The notes under the pieces are model-generated. The model saw nothing but the letters and a program-made list of their open reading frames with translations, did no database searches and was not told the origin of the DNA. Made by a program: the position numbers and the translations under genes. This document shows, piece by piece, positions 16,596 through 24,988 of a DNA stretch of 64,000 nucleotides. Each line of letters starts with the position of its first letter. The first letter of the stretch is position 1. Source of the DNA: Acetobacteraceae bacterium (lineage in GTDB: Bacteria > Pseudomonadota > Alphaproteobacteria > Acetobacterales > Acetobacteraceae); contig CANJJS010000006.1 in NCBI GenBank assembly GCA_947474705.1, positions 49,306 through 113,305 of the forward strand. Direction: 5' to 3'.

Positions 16596-18173
16596 ATGCG
16601 CCGGAGAGTTTTGTTACAGTCGTCCGCGGCGGCGCTCGCCGCGCCATCGGTCGCGCGGGGGCAGCGCGCCAATATTTTGCGTTTCGTGCCGCAATCCGAT
16701 GTCACCGTCCTGGACCCGCATGTGTCCACGACCTACGTGACTCGCAATCACGCGCTGATGATCTTCGACACGCTGTACGGTTTCGGTGCCGATTATAAAA
16801 CCACGCCGCAGATGGCCGCGGGGCATGTCGTGGAGGACGATGGCAAACGCTGGACCATTACGCTCCGGGATGGCCTGATTTTTCACGATGGCGAGAAAGT
16901 GCTGGCGCGAGATTGCGTTGCCTCGATCAAACGCTGGTGGCAGCGGGACGCGCTGGGCACCGCGTTGCGCGATTATACCGAGGATCTGAGCGCCAAAGAC
17001 GACCGGACGCTGGTGTTCCGATTGAAAAAGCCGTTTCCGCTGCTGGATGTGGTGCTGGGCAAGTCCTCCACCCCGGTGCCCATGATGATGCCGGAACGTT
17101 TGGCGAAACAGGAGATTTCGAAACAGGTCGTGGAGATGGTGGGGTCCGGCCCCTATCGCTGGAAAGCGGATGAGCGGGTGGTGGGCGCGCGGGCGGTTTA
17201 CGAGCGCAATACGGCGTATGTCCCGCGTTCCTCTGGCACCGCCGGCTGGATCGCCGGGCCGAAAGTGGCGCATTTCGACCGGGTGGAATGGGTGGTCGTG
17301 CCCGACGAAAGCACCGCCGCCAGCGCGCTGCGCACCGGAGAGGTCGATTGGTGGGAATGGGCCTCCGCCGATCTTTTGGACATGCTGCGTAAGAGCAACG
17401 GCGTCGTGGTGGAGATCAAGGAACCCACGGGGATGATCGGCCACCTCCGCATGAACCATCTGCATCCGCCCTTCAACGATCCCGCCGTGCGCCGCGCCGT
17501 GCAGGCCGCCGTGAAGCAAGAGGATTATGTCCAGGCGATCGTCGGCACCGATCCCGCCATGGGCCGGGGCGGTGTGGGGCTGTTCACGCCGGGCACAGCC
17601 CTGGCGAGCGACGTCGACATGCATGTTTACAACGCGCCCAGAGATCCCGCGAAAATCCGCCGGATGGTGAAAGACTCCGGTTACAGCGGCGAAAAAGTCG
17701 TTCTGATCGGCGCCACCGACGTGCCCTTCCGCCGCGCCATGGCCGAGGTCACGCTGGGCATGTTGCGCGAGGCCGGGTTCAACGCGGAGCTTCAGACGCT
17801 CGATTGGGGCGCGATGGGGCAGCGGCGGGAGAACAAGGGGCCGATCGACAAAGGCGGCTGGAACATCGCGCCCGCCAATACCGGCGGGATCGACCTGATC
17901 AATCCCTCGGGGCACGCTTACCGGACCAATGGCGAAAAGGCGTGGTTCGGCTGGCCGACGTCGGACACGCTGGAAGCCATGCGTTACGAGTGGATCGACG
18001 CGCCGGAGCTCGCCGCGCAAAAGCGGGTCGCGGAGCGGATGCAGCGGCGATGGTTCGAGGAAGTTCCCATGCTGCAAACGGGGCAATGGATGCAGCCGAC
18101 CGCGCATCGCGCCGATATCGTCGATCTGCTGCCGGGCCCGGCGGTGTTCTGGAACGTGCGGCGGCGGAGCTGA
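16596..18173 (+). CDS. Peptide/nickel-type ABC transporter substrate-binding protein (SBP family 5)
   Basis: A 525-residue periplasmic binding protein of the DppA/OppA class. The N-terminus MRRRVLLQSSAAALAAPSVARG looks like a short Tat or Sec signal. The family hallmarks follow: FVPQSDVTVLDPHVSTTY, WTITLRDGLIFHDGEKV, DCVASIKRW, and the C-terminal RMQRRWFEEVPMLQTGQWMQPTAHR. No permease or ATPase genes adjoin it, so it is an orphan binding protein that must use transporter parts encoded elsewhere. The ligand cannot be predicted. Confidence 0.9.
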   Translation: MRRRVLLQSSAAALAAPSVARGQRANILRFVPQSDVTVLDPHVSTTYVTRNHALMIFDTLYGFGADYKTTPQMAAGHVVEDDGKRWTITLRDGLIFHDGEKVLARDCVASIKRWWQRDALGTALRDYTEDLSAKDDRTLVFRLKKPFPLLDVVLGKSSTPVPMMMPERLAKQEISKQVVEMVGSGPYRWKADERVVGARAVYERNTAYVPRSSGTAGWIAGPKVAHFDRVEWVVVPDESTAASALRTGEVDWWEWASADLLDMLRKSNGVVVEIKEPTGMIGHLRMNHLHPPFNDPAVRRAVQAAVKQEDYVQAIVGTDPAMGRGGVGLFTPGTALASDVDMHVYNAPRDPAKIRRMVKDSGYSGEKVVLIGATDVPFRRAMAEVTLGMLREAGFNAELQTLDWGAMGQRRENKGPIDKGGWNIAPANTGGIDLINPSGHAYRTNGEKAWFGWPTSDTLEAMRYEWIDAPELAAQKRVAERMQRRWFEEVPMLQTGQWMQPTAHRADIVDLLPGPAVFWNVRRRS

Positions 18174-18177
18174 GCGG

Positions 18178-18582
18178 TCAGGCGTCCGCCGCCATCAGCT
18201 CCAGCAAATTGTCGTCGAGGTCGCGAAAATAGATCGACAGCGACGGCAACCCGTCCGCGGTGCGGCGGCGCGAAGGACCGGAAATCATCGGAATACCATG
18301 CTCTTTCAGCAGCGCGATGGCGCTGTCGATGTCGCCGGACCAGCGGAAGCAAATATCCGCGCTGCCCTCGGTGGGGGTCTTCGCCACCAGTCCCATCCCA
18401 TTGCCCGCCTGGTGCACGCTGAGCAAAGCGCCGCCCAAAGCGATCTGGCGCACGAGGCTCTTGCCGTTGGGGGCGTGGTCGAGATGCGTCCGCGCGCCGA
18501 AAAGCCGGTCGTAGAAGGCACAGGTGGCCTCCAGGTCCCGGACGGTGATGGCGACATGGTCGATGCCAAGAAGATGGGACAT
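18178..18582 (-). CDS. VOC family (glyoxalase/dioxygenase-like) protein
   Basis: A 134-residue single vicinal-oxygen-chelate unit pair. The start GIDHVAITVRDLEATCAFYDRLFGA carries the first metal-ligand histidine (His9), and the end IYFRDLDDNLLELMAA carries the usual final glutamate ligand. The middle GALLSVHQAG strand holds a further histidine. The fold gives metal-dependent lyases, isomerases, dioxygenases or antibiotic-binding proteins, and this one is not resolved further. It converges on the binding-protein gene, 4 nt apart. Confidence 0.87.
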   Translation of the reverse strand: MSHLLGIDHVAITVRDLEATCAFYDRLFGARTHLDHAPNGKSLVRQIALGGALLSVHQAGNGMGLVAKTPTEGSADICFRWSGDIDSAIALLKEHGIPMISGPSRRRTADGLPSLSIYFRDLDDNLLELMAADA

Positions 18583-18657
18583 TGCAAGGCTCCGCTGACG
18601 GCCCAGCATGCGGCACGATCGCGCGCCCGGCGTCAAGGCGGTGCCGGGGATCGGCGC

Positions 18658-18884
18658 CGGGGCGCTGCCCCGGACCCCGCGAGGGCTCCGCCCTTCGAAC
18701 CCGCCAGGGCGGGGGCCCTGGACCCGTTTAATTGGGGGAGATGAAGAAGGGGGCCATGCGAGGCGGTTGCAACGTCCGAGTAGGCCCCCTTCTTCATCTC
18801 CCCCAAAAAGATGGCATCCAAGGCCCTGCCTTGGTGGGGGTCGAGGGGGCAAAGCCCCTCGCGGGGTTTGGGGCGGAGCCCCAA
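18658..18884. repeat. Multi-hairpin intergenic repeat, copy B
   Basis: Outer modules as in copy A (CCGGGGCGCTGCCCCGG at the left, TTGGGGCGGAGCCCCAA at the right, CGAGGGCTCCGCCCTTCGAA inside). The centre is a perfect 24-bp palindrome, arms 18732-18755 and 18783-18806, containing GATGAAGAAGGGGGCC. It lies in a divergent gap between the VOC gene and cinA; nothing else is seen in that 374-nt gap. Confidence 0.88.
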
Positions 18885-18956
18885 GGCTTCGATGCAGGCC
18901 CCGCGCTTGCGTCGGGCCGCGTGTTCCAGCACGGTGCGGGGGAAATGGGAGGGACC

Positions 18957-20228
18957 ATGCGCATCGAAATTCTTTGCACCGGGGATGAGGTGCTCACCGG
19001 CAAGATCGTCAACACCAACTTCAGCTACATGGCGCAGAAGTTGGAGGATGTGGGTTTGTCCGTGCACTGGGGCACGACGGTTGGCGACGACCGGGAGTCG
19101 TTGCTGGCGGCCTTCAAACTGGCGGGCGAGCGGGCGGACGCGGTGATCGTCAATGGCGGGCTGGGCCCGACCGTCGACGATCTGTCGCAGGAGATCGCGG
19201 CGCAGGCGGCCGGTGTCGAGCTGGTGCTGCATGAGGGCTGGCTGGCCACGATGGAGAGCTTCTTCACGCGGCGCGCGCGCACGATGCCGCCGAACAATGT
19301 GAAGCAGGCGATGCTGCCCGCGACGGCGGAGATGATCGACAATCCCATTGGCACGGCCTGCGGATTTGCTCTGGACATCGGCAAGGCGCGGTTTTTCTTC
19401 ACGCCCGGCGTGCCCCGCGAGTTGCGGCGGATGCTGGAGGAGCAGGTGATCCCGCGGATTTTGGCGCGGTCCGGCGAACCGGCGTCGATTCATTTGAAAC
19501 GGTTCCATTCTTATGGGATCGGCGAATCCCATGCCGATCAGTTGCTGACCGGTCTTGAGGATCTGGATCCGACCGGGGGCGTGAAGCTGGGTTTCCGGGC
19601 GCATTATCCGCAGTTGGAAACCAAGCTGACGGTGCGCGGCAAGGACATGGACGATGTGCATCGGAAACTCGCGCCGGTGGCGGCGGCGGTCCGGGAGCGT
19701 CTCGGCAACTTCATCATGGCGGAGGACGACCAGACGCTGGAGGGCGTGGTGCTGGCGGAGCTGACGAAGCGCCAGGCGACGCTGACCGTGGTGGAGACCT
19801 TCACCGCCGGACAGATCGCCGCCCGTTTCGCGCATCTTCCCAATGCGGAGCATGTGTTTCGCCGGGGTGTCGTCGTGCGGCATTTGACCGAACTGCACAA
19901 TGTCTTCGGGCTCTCGGATGTCGCGCTGTCCTCGGCGTTGACGGAGGAAGCGACGGGGGCGGCCGCCAATGCCGCGCGGGACCAGACCAAGGCCTCGCAT
20001 GCGCTGGTGTCGCTGATCGAGCTGGACGAGGGCGCCGACCGGATGGATTTCGGCGGCACGTTGTGGACCGGTATCGCGACGCCGGAGGGCACGGAAGTGC
20101 GCCGTTCCCGTATTCTGGGCGGGCGCGAGTGGGTCCGGCTGGGCGCGGTCGAAATGGGGCTGGATTGTCTGCGGCGTCAGTTGCAGGGTCTGCCGGTGGT
20201 TGAACGTATCGATTTCGAAAAGACCTGA
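18957..20228 (+). CDS. cinA: CinA family protein with a degenerate C-terminal domain
   Basis: A 423-residue protein of CinA architecture. The N-terminal MoaB/MogA-like domain (1-170) has the standard MRIEILCTGDEVLTGKIVNTN, VNGGLGPTVDD and FTPGVPREL motifs, and a linker domain follows. In the C-terminal domain (about 265-423), normally an NMN deamidase, the nucleophile motif ESCTGG reads ETFTAG (280-285), and the FxxGxVxYxxxxK segment reads FRRGVVVRHLTEL, so the catalytic serine, tyrosine and lysine appear to be lost. The ATG follows GGGAGGGA. The MFS gene starts 3 nt after the stop. Confidence 0.88.
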   Translation: MRIEILCTGDEVLTGKIVNTNFSYMAQKLEDVGLSVHWGTTVGDDRESLLAAFKLAGERADAVIVNGGLGPTVDDLSQEIAAQAAGVELVLHEGWLATMESFFTRRARTMPPNNVKQAMLPATAEMIDNPIGTACGFALDIGKARFFFTPGVPRELRRMLEEQVIPRILARSGEPASIHLKRFHSYGIGESHADQLLTGLEDLDPTGGVKLGFRAHYPQLETKLTVRGKDMDDVHRKLAPVAAAVRERLGNFIMAEDDQTLEGVVLAELTKRQATLTVVETFTAGQIAARFAHLPNAEHVFRRGVVVRHLTELHNVFGLSDVALSSALTEEATGAAANAARDQTKASHALVSLIELDEGADRMDFGGTLWTGIATPEGTEVRRSRILGGREWVRLGAVEMGLDCLRRQLQGLPVVERIDFEKT

Positions 20229-20231
20229 TCG

Positions 20232-21449
20232 TTGCGAGAAATCGATTCCGGCTACGCCTGGTTCCGGCTGGGCGTCGCCGTTCTCCTGTCCACGCTTGGC
20301 GGCGTCGGCATGTGGTCCGTCGTCGTGGCGTTGCCCGCGGTCCAGGCGGAGTTCGCCGTGGCGCGCGGCGGGGCGTCTTTGCCGTTCACTCTAACCACGA
20401 TCGGGTTCGGGGTGGGCGGGGTGCTGATGGGCAAGCTGTCCGACCGGATCGGCATTGTCGCGCCCGTGGCGATCGGCGCGGTGTGTTTGGGTGCGGGCTA
20501 TACGCTGGTGGCGCTGTCGCAAGGGTTGACGCAGTTCGCGCTCGCGTATGGCGCGTTGATCGGTGTTGGGACCGCCTCCACCTTCGCGCCGCTGATGGCG
20601 GATATTTCGCAATGGTTCGAGCGCCGGCGCGGGATCGCGGTCGCTTTGTGCGCCTCCGGGAACTACATCGCGGGGGCGTTCTGGCCGCAGGTGGTGGAGT
20701 TTCTGATCCGCACGCAGGGCTGGCGCGCCGCGCATTTATGGATCGGCGCGGTCTGCGCGCTGGCGATGCTGCCTTTGTCGCTGCTGCTGCGCTCCCCCGC
20801 GCCCGTGCGCGCCGCCAACGCGCCGCCGGCGGTCACGGGGTTGTCGCGGGTGTCCAATTTGTCGCCGCGGATGTTGCAGACGCTGCTGGTCGTGGCGGGG
20901 GTGCTGTGCTGCCTCGCGATGTCGATGCCGCAGGCGCATTTGGTCGCGTATTGCGGCGATCTGGGCTATGGCGCGGCCAACGGGGCGCGGATGCTGTCGT
21001 TGATGCTGAGTTTTGGCATCGTCAGCCGGATCGTCTCGGGGTTGCTGGCGGACCGGCTGGGCGGGCTGGCGACGCTGGTTATCGGCTCGGCGGCGCAGAT
21101 GACGGCGCTGGCGTTGTATCTGACCACGGATGGGCTGGCCTCGCTGTATGTGATTTCCGCGATGTTCGGGCTGTTCCAGGGCGGGATCGTGCCGAGTTAC
21201 GCGATCATTATCCGCGACAATTTCCCGGCGAGCGAAACCGGCGGACGGGTCGGCGTGGTGATGATGGCGACGCTGATGGGGATGGCTTTGGGCGGGTGGA
21301 TGTCCGGCGCGATTTTCGATCTGACCGGATCTTACCGGGCGGCGTTTGGCAACGGCGTGTTCTGGAATTTGCTCAATCTGGGCATCGCGGTGTTTTTGTT
21401 GTCGAGGGGGCCGCGGCGGCGAACCGGCGCGGTGCCGCAAGGCGCCTGA
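20232..21449 (+). CDS. Major facilitator superfamily transporter
   Basis: A 405-residue protein with twelve hydrophobic segments. The loop 2-3 motif MGKLSDRIGIVAP is the classic MFS GxLaDrxG signature, and loop 8-9 reads LLADRLGG. The order of segments and the WFERRRGIAVALCASGNY stretch resemble the oxalate/formate antiporter-like (OFA) and monocarboxylate-type groups. The start is TTG, 3 nt after the cinA stop; the next in-frame ATG would remove much of the first membrane helix. Substrate unknown; the downstream AtuA-like genes hint at an organic acid. Confidence 0.88.
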   Translation: MREIDSGYAWFRLGVAVLLSTLGGVGMWSVVVALPAVQAEFAVARGGASLPFTLTTIGFGVGGVLMGKLSDRIGIVAPVAIGAVCLGAGYTLVALSQGLTQFALAYGALIGVGTASTFAPLMADISQWFERRRGIAVALCASGNYIAGAFWPQVVEFLIRTQGWRAAHLWIGAVCALAMLPLSLLLRSPAPVRAANAPPAVTGLSRVSNLSPRMLQTLLVVAGVLCCLAMSMPQAHLVAYCGDLGYGAANGARMLSLMLSFGIVSRIVSGLLADRLGGLATLVIGSAAQMTALALYLTTDGLASLYVISAMFGLFQGGIVPSYAIIIRDNFPASETGGRVGVVMMATLMGMALGGWMSGAIFDLTGSYRAAFGNGVFWNLLNLGIAVFLLSRGPRRRTGAVPQGA

Positions 21450-21560
21450 AGCGCGGCAAGCGGGGGGCTTCGGGTACTCCGGCCGGGCGACCGGCGGGGC
21501 GACAGACGGACCCCGAGGTGCTATGGCGCACGCGGCACTCTCGGGGCTTCTGAGGAAACG

Positions 21561-22907
21561 ATGAACAACATGGCGAACACGATCCGGCTGGGCTGCGGCG
21601 CCGGGTTTTCCTCCGACCGGCTGGGGCCGGCGATCGACCTCGCGCAGCGCGGGCGGCTCGATTATTTGGTTTTCGAATGTATTGGCGAACGCACGATGGC
21701 GTTTGGGCATCGCGACCGGATGCTGGATGGCAGCCGCGGGTATAATCCGCAGTTGCGGGCGCGGATGCGGGGGGTGCTGGCGCATTGCCACGCCAACGGA
21801 ACGAAAATCGTCACCAACATGGGGGTCGCCAACCCGCGCGCGGCGGCGTTGCTGGTGGTGGAGATCGCGAGGGAGCTCGGCCTGTCCGGATTGAAGGTCG
21901 CCTGCGTGGAGGGCGACGACGTGACGCATCTGATTTCCTCGGACACCGCGTTCATGGATCATCCTGGCACGGTCGGAGATGTTGGGCTGCGCATGGTTGG
22001 CGCGAATGTTTATCTGGGCGTCGAGGCGTTGTTACCCGCGCTCCAGGCGGGCGCGGACGTGGTCATCGCGGGGCGGATCGCCGATCCCGCGTTGTTCCTG
22101 TCGCCGCTGGTGCACCGGTTCGGCTGGGCGCTGGACGATTGGACGGCGCTGGGGCGCGGGACGCTGGTGGGCCATTTGATGGAATGCGGGATGCAGATCA
22201 CCGGCGGATATTTCGCCGATCCCGGCTTCAAGGACGTGCCGCGGCTGGCCGATTGCGGGTTTCCGATCGCGGAGGTCTCGGCCGACGGCGGTTTCGTCAT
22301 CACCAAGCTGGACGACACCGGCGGTTGCGTGACGCCGGCGACGGTGAAGGAGCAATTATTGTACGAAGTGCACGATCCGTCGTCGTATCTGACCCCCGAT
22401 GTCACCGCGAATTTCAGCGGCGTCGCGATCGCCGAGGCGGGGCGCGACCGGGTTCGGGTCACCGGGGCCGGGGGGCAGGCCCGGCCGGAACAACTGAAAG
22501 TCACGATCGGCTTCGACGGCGGTTTTCTGGGGGAGGGCGGGGTCAGCTATGCCGGTCCGAACGCCCGTGCCCGCGCGGAACTGGCGGCGGAGGTCGTGAA
22601 GGAGCGGTTGACCCGGATCAACCAATTGGGCGGAGATTTGCGGATCGATCTGATCGGTCTGAATTCCTTGCACCAGACCGCGGAAGTGCCCGCCAGCGAC
22701 AGCGCCGATGTGCGGTTGCACGTGGCGCTGCGTTCGACCGATCGGGACGATATCGACACGATGTTGTGGGAGGTCGAGTCGCTGTTGTGTTGCGGTCCGG
22801 CCGGGGGAGGCGGTTATCGCGGGCAGGTGACGCCTTGCGTGGTGACGCATTCCTGTCTGATCGATCGCGATCTCGCGAAACCCACCTTCGAGATGTTTGT
22901 CGCATGA
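21561..22907 (+). CDS. AtuA-like acyclic terpene utilisation family protein (DUF1446)
   Basis: A 448-residue protein of the DUF1446/AtuA family: LGCGAGFSSDRLGPAIDLAQRG at the start, then DYLVFECIGERTMAFG, TNMGVANPRAAA and GRIADPALFLSPL are all typical. AtuA is required for citronellol/geraniol catabolism in Pseudomonas, but its chemistry is not settled and many homologues sit outside terpene clusters. No atuB-H genes are nearby, so the pathway here is unknown. The start codon follows GAGGAAA. Its stop overlaps the next start by 4 nt (ATGA). Confidence 0.9.
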   Translation: MNNMANTIRLGCGAGFSSDRLGPAIDLAQRGRLDYLVFECIGERTMAFGHRDRMLDGSRGYNPQLRARMRGVLAHCHANGTKIVTNMGVANPRAAALLVVEIARELGLSGLKVACVEGDDVTHLISSDTAFMDHPGTVGDVGLRMVGANVYLGVEALLPALQAGADVVIAGRIADPALFLSPLVHRFGWALDDWTALGRGTLVGHLMECGMQITGGYFADPGFKDVPRLADCGFPIAEVSADGGFVITKLDDTGGCVTPATVKEQLLYEVHDPSSYLTPDVTANFSGVAIAEAGRDRVRVTGAGGQARPEQLKVTIGFDGGFLGEGGVSYAGPNARARAELAAEVVKERLTRINQLGGDLRIDLIGLNSLHQTAEVPASDSADVRLHVALRSTDRDDIDTMLWEVESLLCCGPAGGGGYRGQVTPCVVTHSCLIDRDLAKPTFEMFVA

Positions 22908-23218
22908 GCCCGAAACGTATCCACGATATCGCCCATGCCCGCGCGGGCGATAAGGGCAACACGTCGAATGTCTCGGTCTGGGTGTACGACCCCAAGGATT
23001 ATCCGTTGCTGAAGCGGGAGCTGACCGCGGAACGCGTCAAAAACGCGTTTCCGAAGTTGTTTACGGGGAGCGTGACGCGGTACGAGATGGATGCTCTGCA
23101 TGGGTTGAATTTCGTCATGCTGGACGCGTTGGAGGGTGGGGTGAACACCTCGTTGAATCTCGACTCGCATGGCAAGTCGTTCAGCTATTTGATTTTGGGG
23201 TTGCCGATCGAAAGTTAA
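22904..23218 (+). CDS. AtuA-associated small protein
   Basis: A 104-residue protein that corresponds to the C-terminal extension found fused to AtuA in some organisms: ARAGDKGNTSNVSVWVYDP is the diagnostic stretch, and RYEMDALHGLNFVML and SLNLDSHGKSFSYLIL complete it. Its 4-nt ATGA overlap with the AtuA-like gene indicates coupled translation and a probable two-subunit complex. No catalytic motif is recognised. Confidence 0.88.
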   Translation: MSPKRIHDIAHARAGDKGNTSNVSVWVYDPKDYPLLKRELTAERVKNAFPKLFTGSVTRYEMDALHGLNFVMLDALEGGVNTSLNLDSHGKSFSYLILGLPIES

Positions 23219-23236
23219 GACCCGGGGGCGGTGCTT

Positions 23237-23914
23237 TCACAAATCCCTGACATCCTGGACGATCCCCGCGAAGTTGACCTCCTGAATGAAGAAATACCAC
23301 CGGCCGTATTGCCGGTGTCCGAGGATCGTCGCCCGGTCGGCATAACCGCCGGGCACGCCCTGCTGCACGAGCAATTCTGGCGCGGCGCCAAACAGGTTCG
23401 TTGTTTGTTGCGCGAGTGCCAAATTGTCCAGGGGCGCACCGCCCAGGGGCTGAATATGCGAGACGAGGCAGGCGCCGCCGGGAACCTGGCTGCCAATTCC
23501 GAAGGTGCAGCCGCTGAGTTGACTGGTCACGCAGGTCTCGACCGGCGGTCCGTCGTTGTTCAGGGGCAGCGCGTAACGCGTGCCATCCGGGATGCCACCG
23601 GGATCGGCCTCCTGCCGCTTCATCGAGATATAATAGGTGCGCACGCCCATATATTCGATGCCGGAATTGGTGTCGCGCCACAGGGGCGCCGGAATGCCGC
23701 CGGGTTCCATGAACAACTCGACGGAAACGGTCGGTAATGGCACGCCGGCGGTATTTTGTTTGGTTCCCTGAAAATGTTCCGGCATGCTGACCTTGACCAT
23801 CCGCAAACCGGAACTCACCGGGGTCAGTCCCGCGCCGGCGATCGAGACATGGGCCTGTTCCAGCAGGGCCCGGGGATTTGTGGTGAGCATATGCACGGCT
23901 TCATGAAGTCTCAT
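23237..23914 (-). CDS. Unknown protein (225 aa)
   Basis: Not recognised. The N-terminal third is helical (MRLHEAVHMLTTNPRALLEQ, with AHVSIAGAGL following). The C-terminal two thirds are beta-rich with a cluster of possible ligand residues: CVTSQLSGCTFG, CLVSHIQPLGG, and a closing ILGHRQYGRWYFFIQEVNF. There is no signal peptide. The paired cysteines and histidines could hold a metal, and the small exposed domain with an isolated gene position fits an accessory or secreted factor, but this is speculation. The ATG at 23914 has GGAG 9 nt upstream; an ATG five codons earlier is possible. Confidence 0.6.
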   Translation of the reverse strand: MRLHEAVHMLTTNPRALLEQAHVSIAGAGLTPVSSGLRMVKVSMPEHFQGTKQNTAGVPLPTVSVELFMEPGGIPAPLWRDTNSGIEYMGVRTYYISMKRQEADPGGIPDGTRYALPLNNDGPPVETCVTSQLSGCTFGIGSQVPGGACLVSHIQPLGGAPLDNLALAQQTTNLFGAAPELLVQQGVPGGYADRATILGHRQYGRWYFFIQEVNFAGIVQDVRDL

Positions 23915-24439
23915 GGCATTTTTCTCCATCGTTGTCCGGGCAGCCGAGTCCGGTCCTGGTCGTAAGGTTCGCGTTTTGGCACCGGGATCCGATATCGACA
24001 TTATCGCCGAACGCGCCGCGAACGAAAACCCCCTGGCCGTCGCGTGCCAGGCCAATCGGGCGAAGGAAAGAAAGCCTTGGGGCTCCGCCCCAAACCCGGT
24101 GAGGGGCGTTGCCCCTTCGAACCCCACCAGGGCGGGGGCCCCCCGCCTTCGCAGGGGCAAGCCTGGACCCATTTAATTGGGGGAGATGAAGAAGGGGGCC
24201 ATGCGAGGCGGTTGCGACGTCCGAGTAGTAGGCCCCCTTCTTCATCTCCCCCAGACAGACGGCATCCAAGGCCCTCCCTTGGCGGGGGTTGAGGGGGCAG
24301 CGCCCCCCACGGGGTCCGGGGTGGAGCCCTGGGACACTCTTCCTTCGCCCGATTGGCCTGCTTCGCGGCCGCGTTCGGTTCGCGTGGATTTTGACATTAG
24401 GAGACGCGCCGCCGCGGTGGGAGCGGAGCGCGCGGGCGC
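23915..24439. other. Intergenic region, mostly occupied by repeat copy C
   Basis: No gene is seen in this 525-nt gap. Its middle half is repeat copy C. The flanks show no convincing promoter. Confidence 0.5.
24076..24333. repeat. Multi-hairpin intergenic repeat, copy C
   Basis: Outer modules CTTGGGGCTCCGCCCCAA and CCGGGGTGGAGCCCTGGG flank a central palindrome (arms 24177-24200 and 24231-24254, 23 of 24 pairs) with the same arm sequence as copy B but a longer 30-nt loop. It sits between two minus-strand genes in tandem. Confidence 0.87.
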
Positions 24440-24988
24440 TTAGGCGTCGTCGCCAAAAGCCTTGCGTTTCAGGTCCTTCAGGCGTTCCTGGCCGCGTGGG
24501 GCGCGCGGATCGATGTCGAGGACATGGGTCCAGGCGTCATGGGCGGCTTTCCAGTCCTCGCGTGCTTCGGCGATTCGGACCAGGGTTTGCCAGGCGCCGA
24601 AATGTCTGGGTTCCAGCTTCAGGGTTTCCTGGATGTCGCGGACCGCGCCCTTGGTGTCGCCGCCCTGAAAGCGGGCGATGCCGCGCTGGTGCCAGGCCTC
24701 GGCGTGCGACGGGTCCAGCACGATGGCGTCGCCGAAGACGGAGACCGCTTCTTCCGTCGCGCCGGCGTTCAGTTCGCGCAGGCCGCGGCTCATGAGCAGG
24801 GTTACCGCGGGCGTGCCGGCTTCCAGCCAGGCCTGGCGTATCCGCTGTTCCATCATCCCGGCGACCTGTTCCGTGGGCGCGGTGCGCAGCGCGTCGAGCA
24901 TTTTGTCCAGGGCGGCTTTTTTCTCCGCCGGGGTTTGCCCGAAGGCGGCGGCGGGGAGGAGGAGCAGCGCGAGGATCAGTCCGCGCAT
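24440..24988 (-). CDS. Exported TPR repeat protein
   Basis: A 182-residue protein with a signal peptide (MRGLILALLLLPAAAFGQ) and three tetratricopeptide-like units: LLMSRGLRELNAGATEEAV, then AEAWHQRGIARFQGGDTKGAV, then FGAWQTLVRIAEAREDWKAA. It probably acts as a periplasmic scaffold. Its start lies inside the last codons of glcF (13-nt overlap), so it is translated with the glycolate oxidase operon. TPR genes in this place are seen next to glcF in other alphaproteobacteria, as far as I recall, but no role in glycolate use is shown. Confidence 0.85.
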   Translation of the reverse strand: MRGLILALLLLPAAAFGQTPAEKKAALDKMLDALRTAPTEQVAGMMEQRIRQAWLEAGTPAVTLLMSRGLRELNAGATEEAVSVFGDAIVLDPSHAEAWHQRGIARFQGGDTKGAVRDIQETLKLEPRHFGAWQTLVRIAEAREDWKAAHDAWTHVLDIDPRAPRGQERLKDLKRKAFGDDA

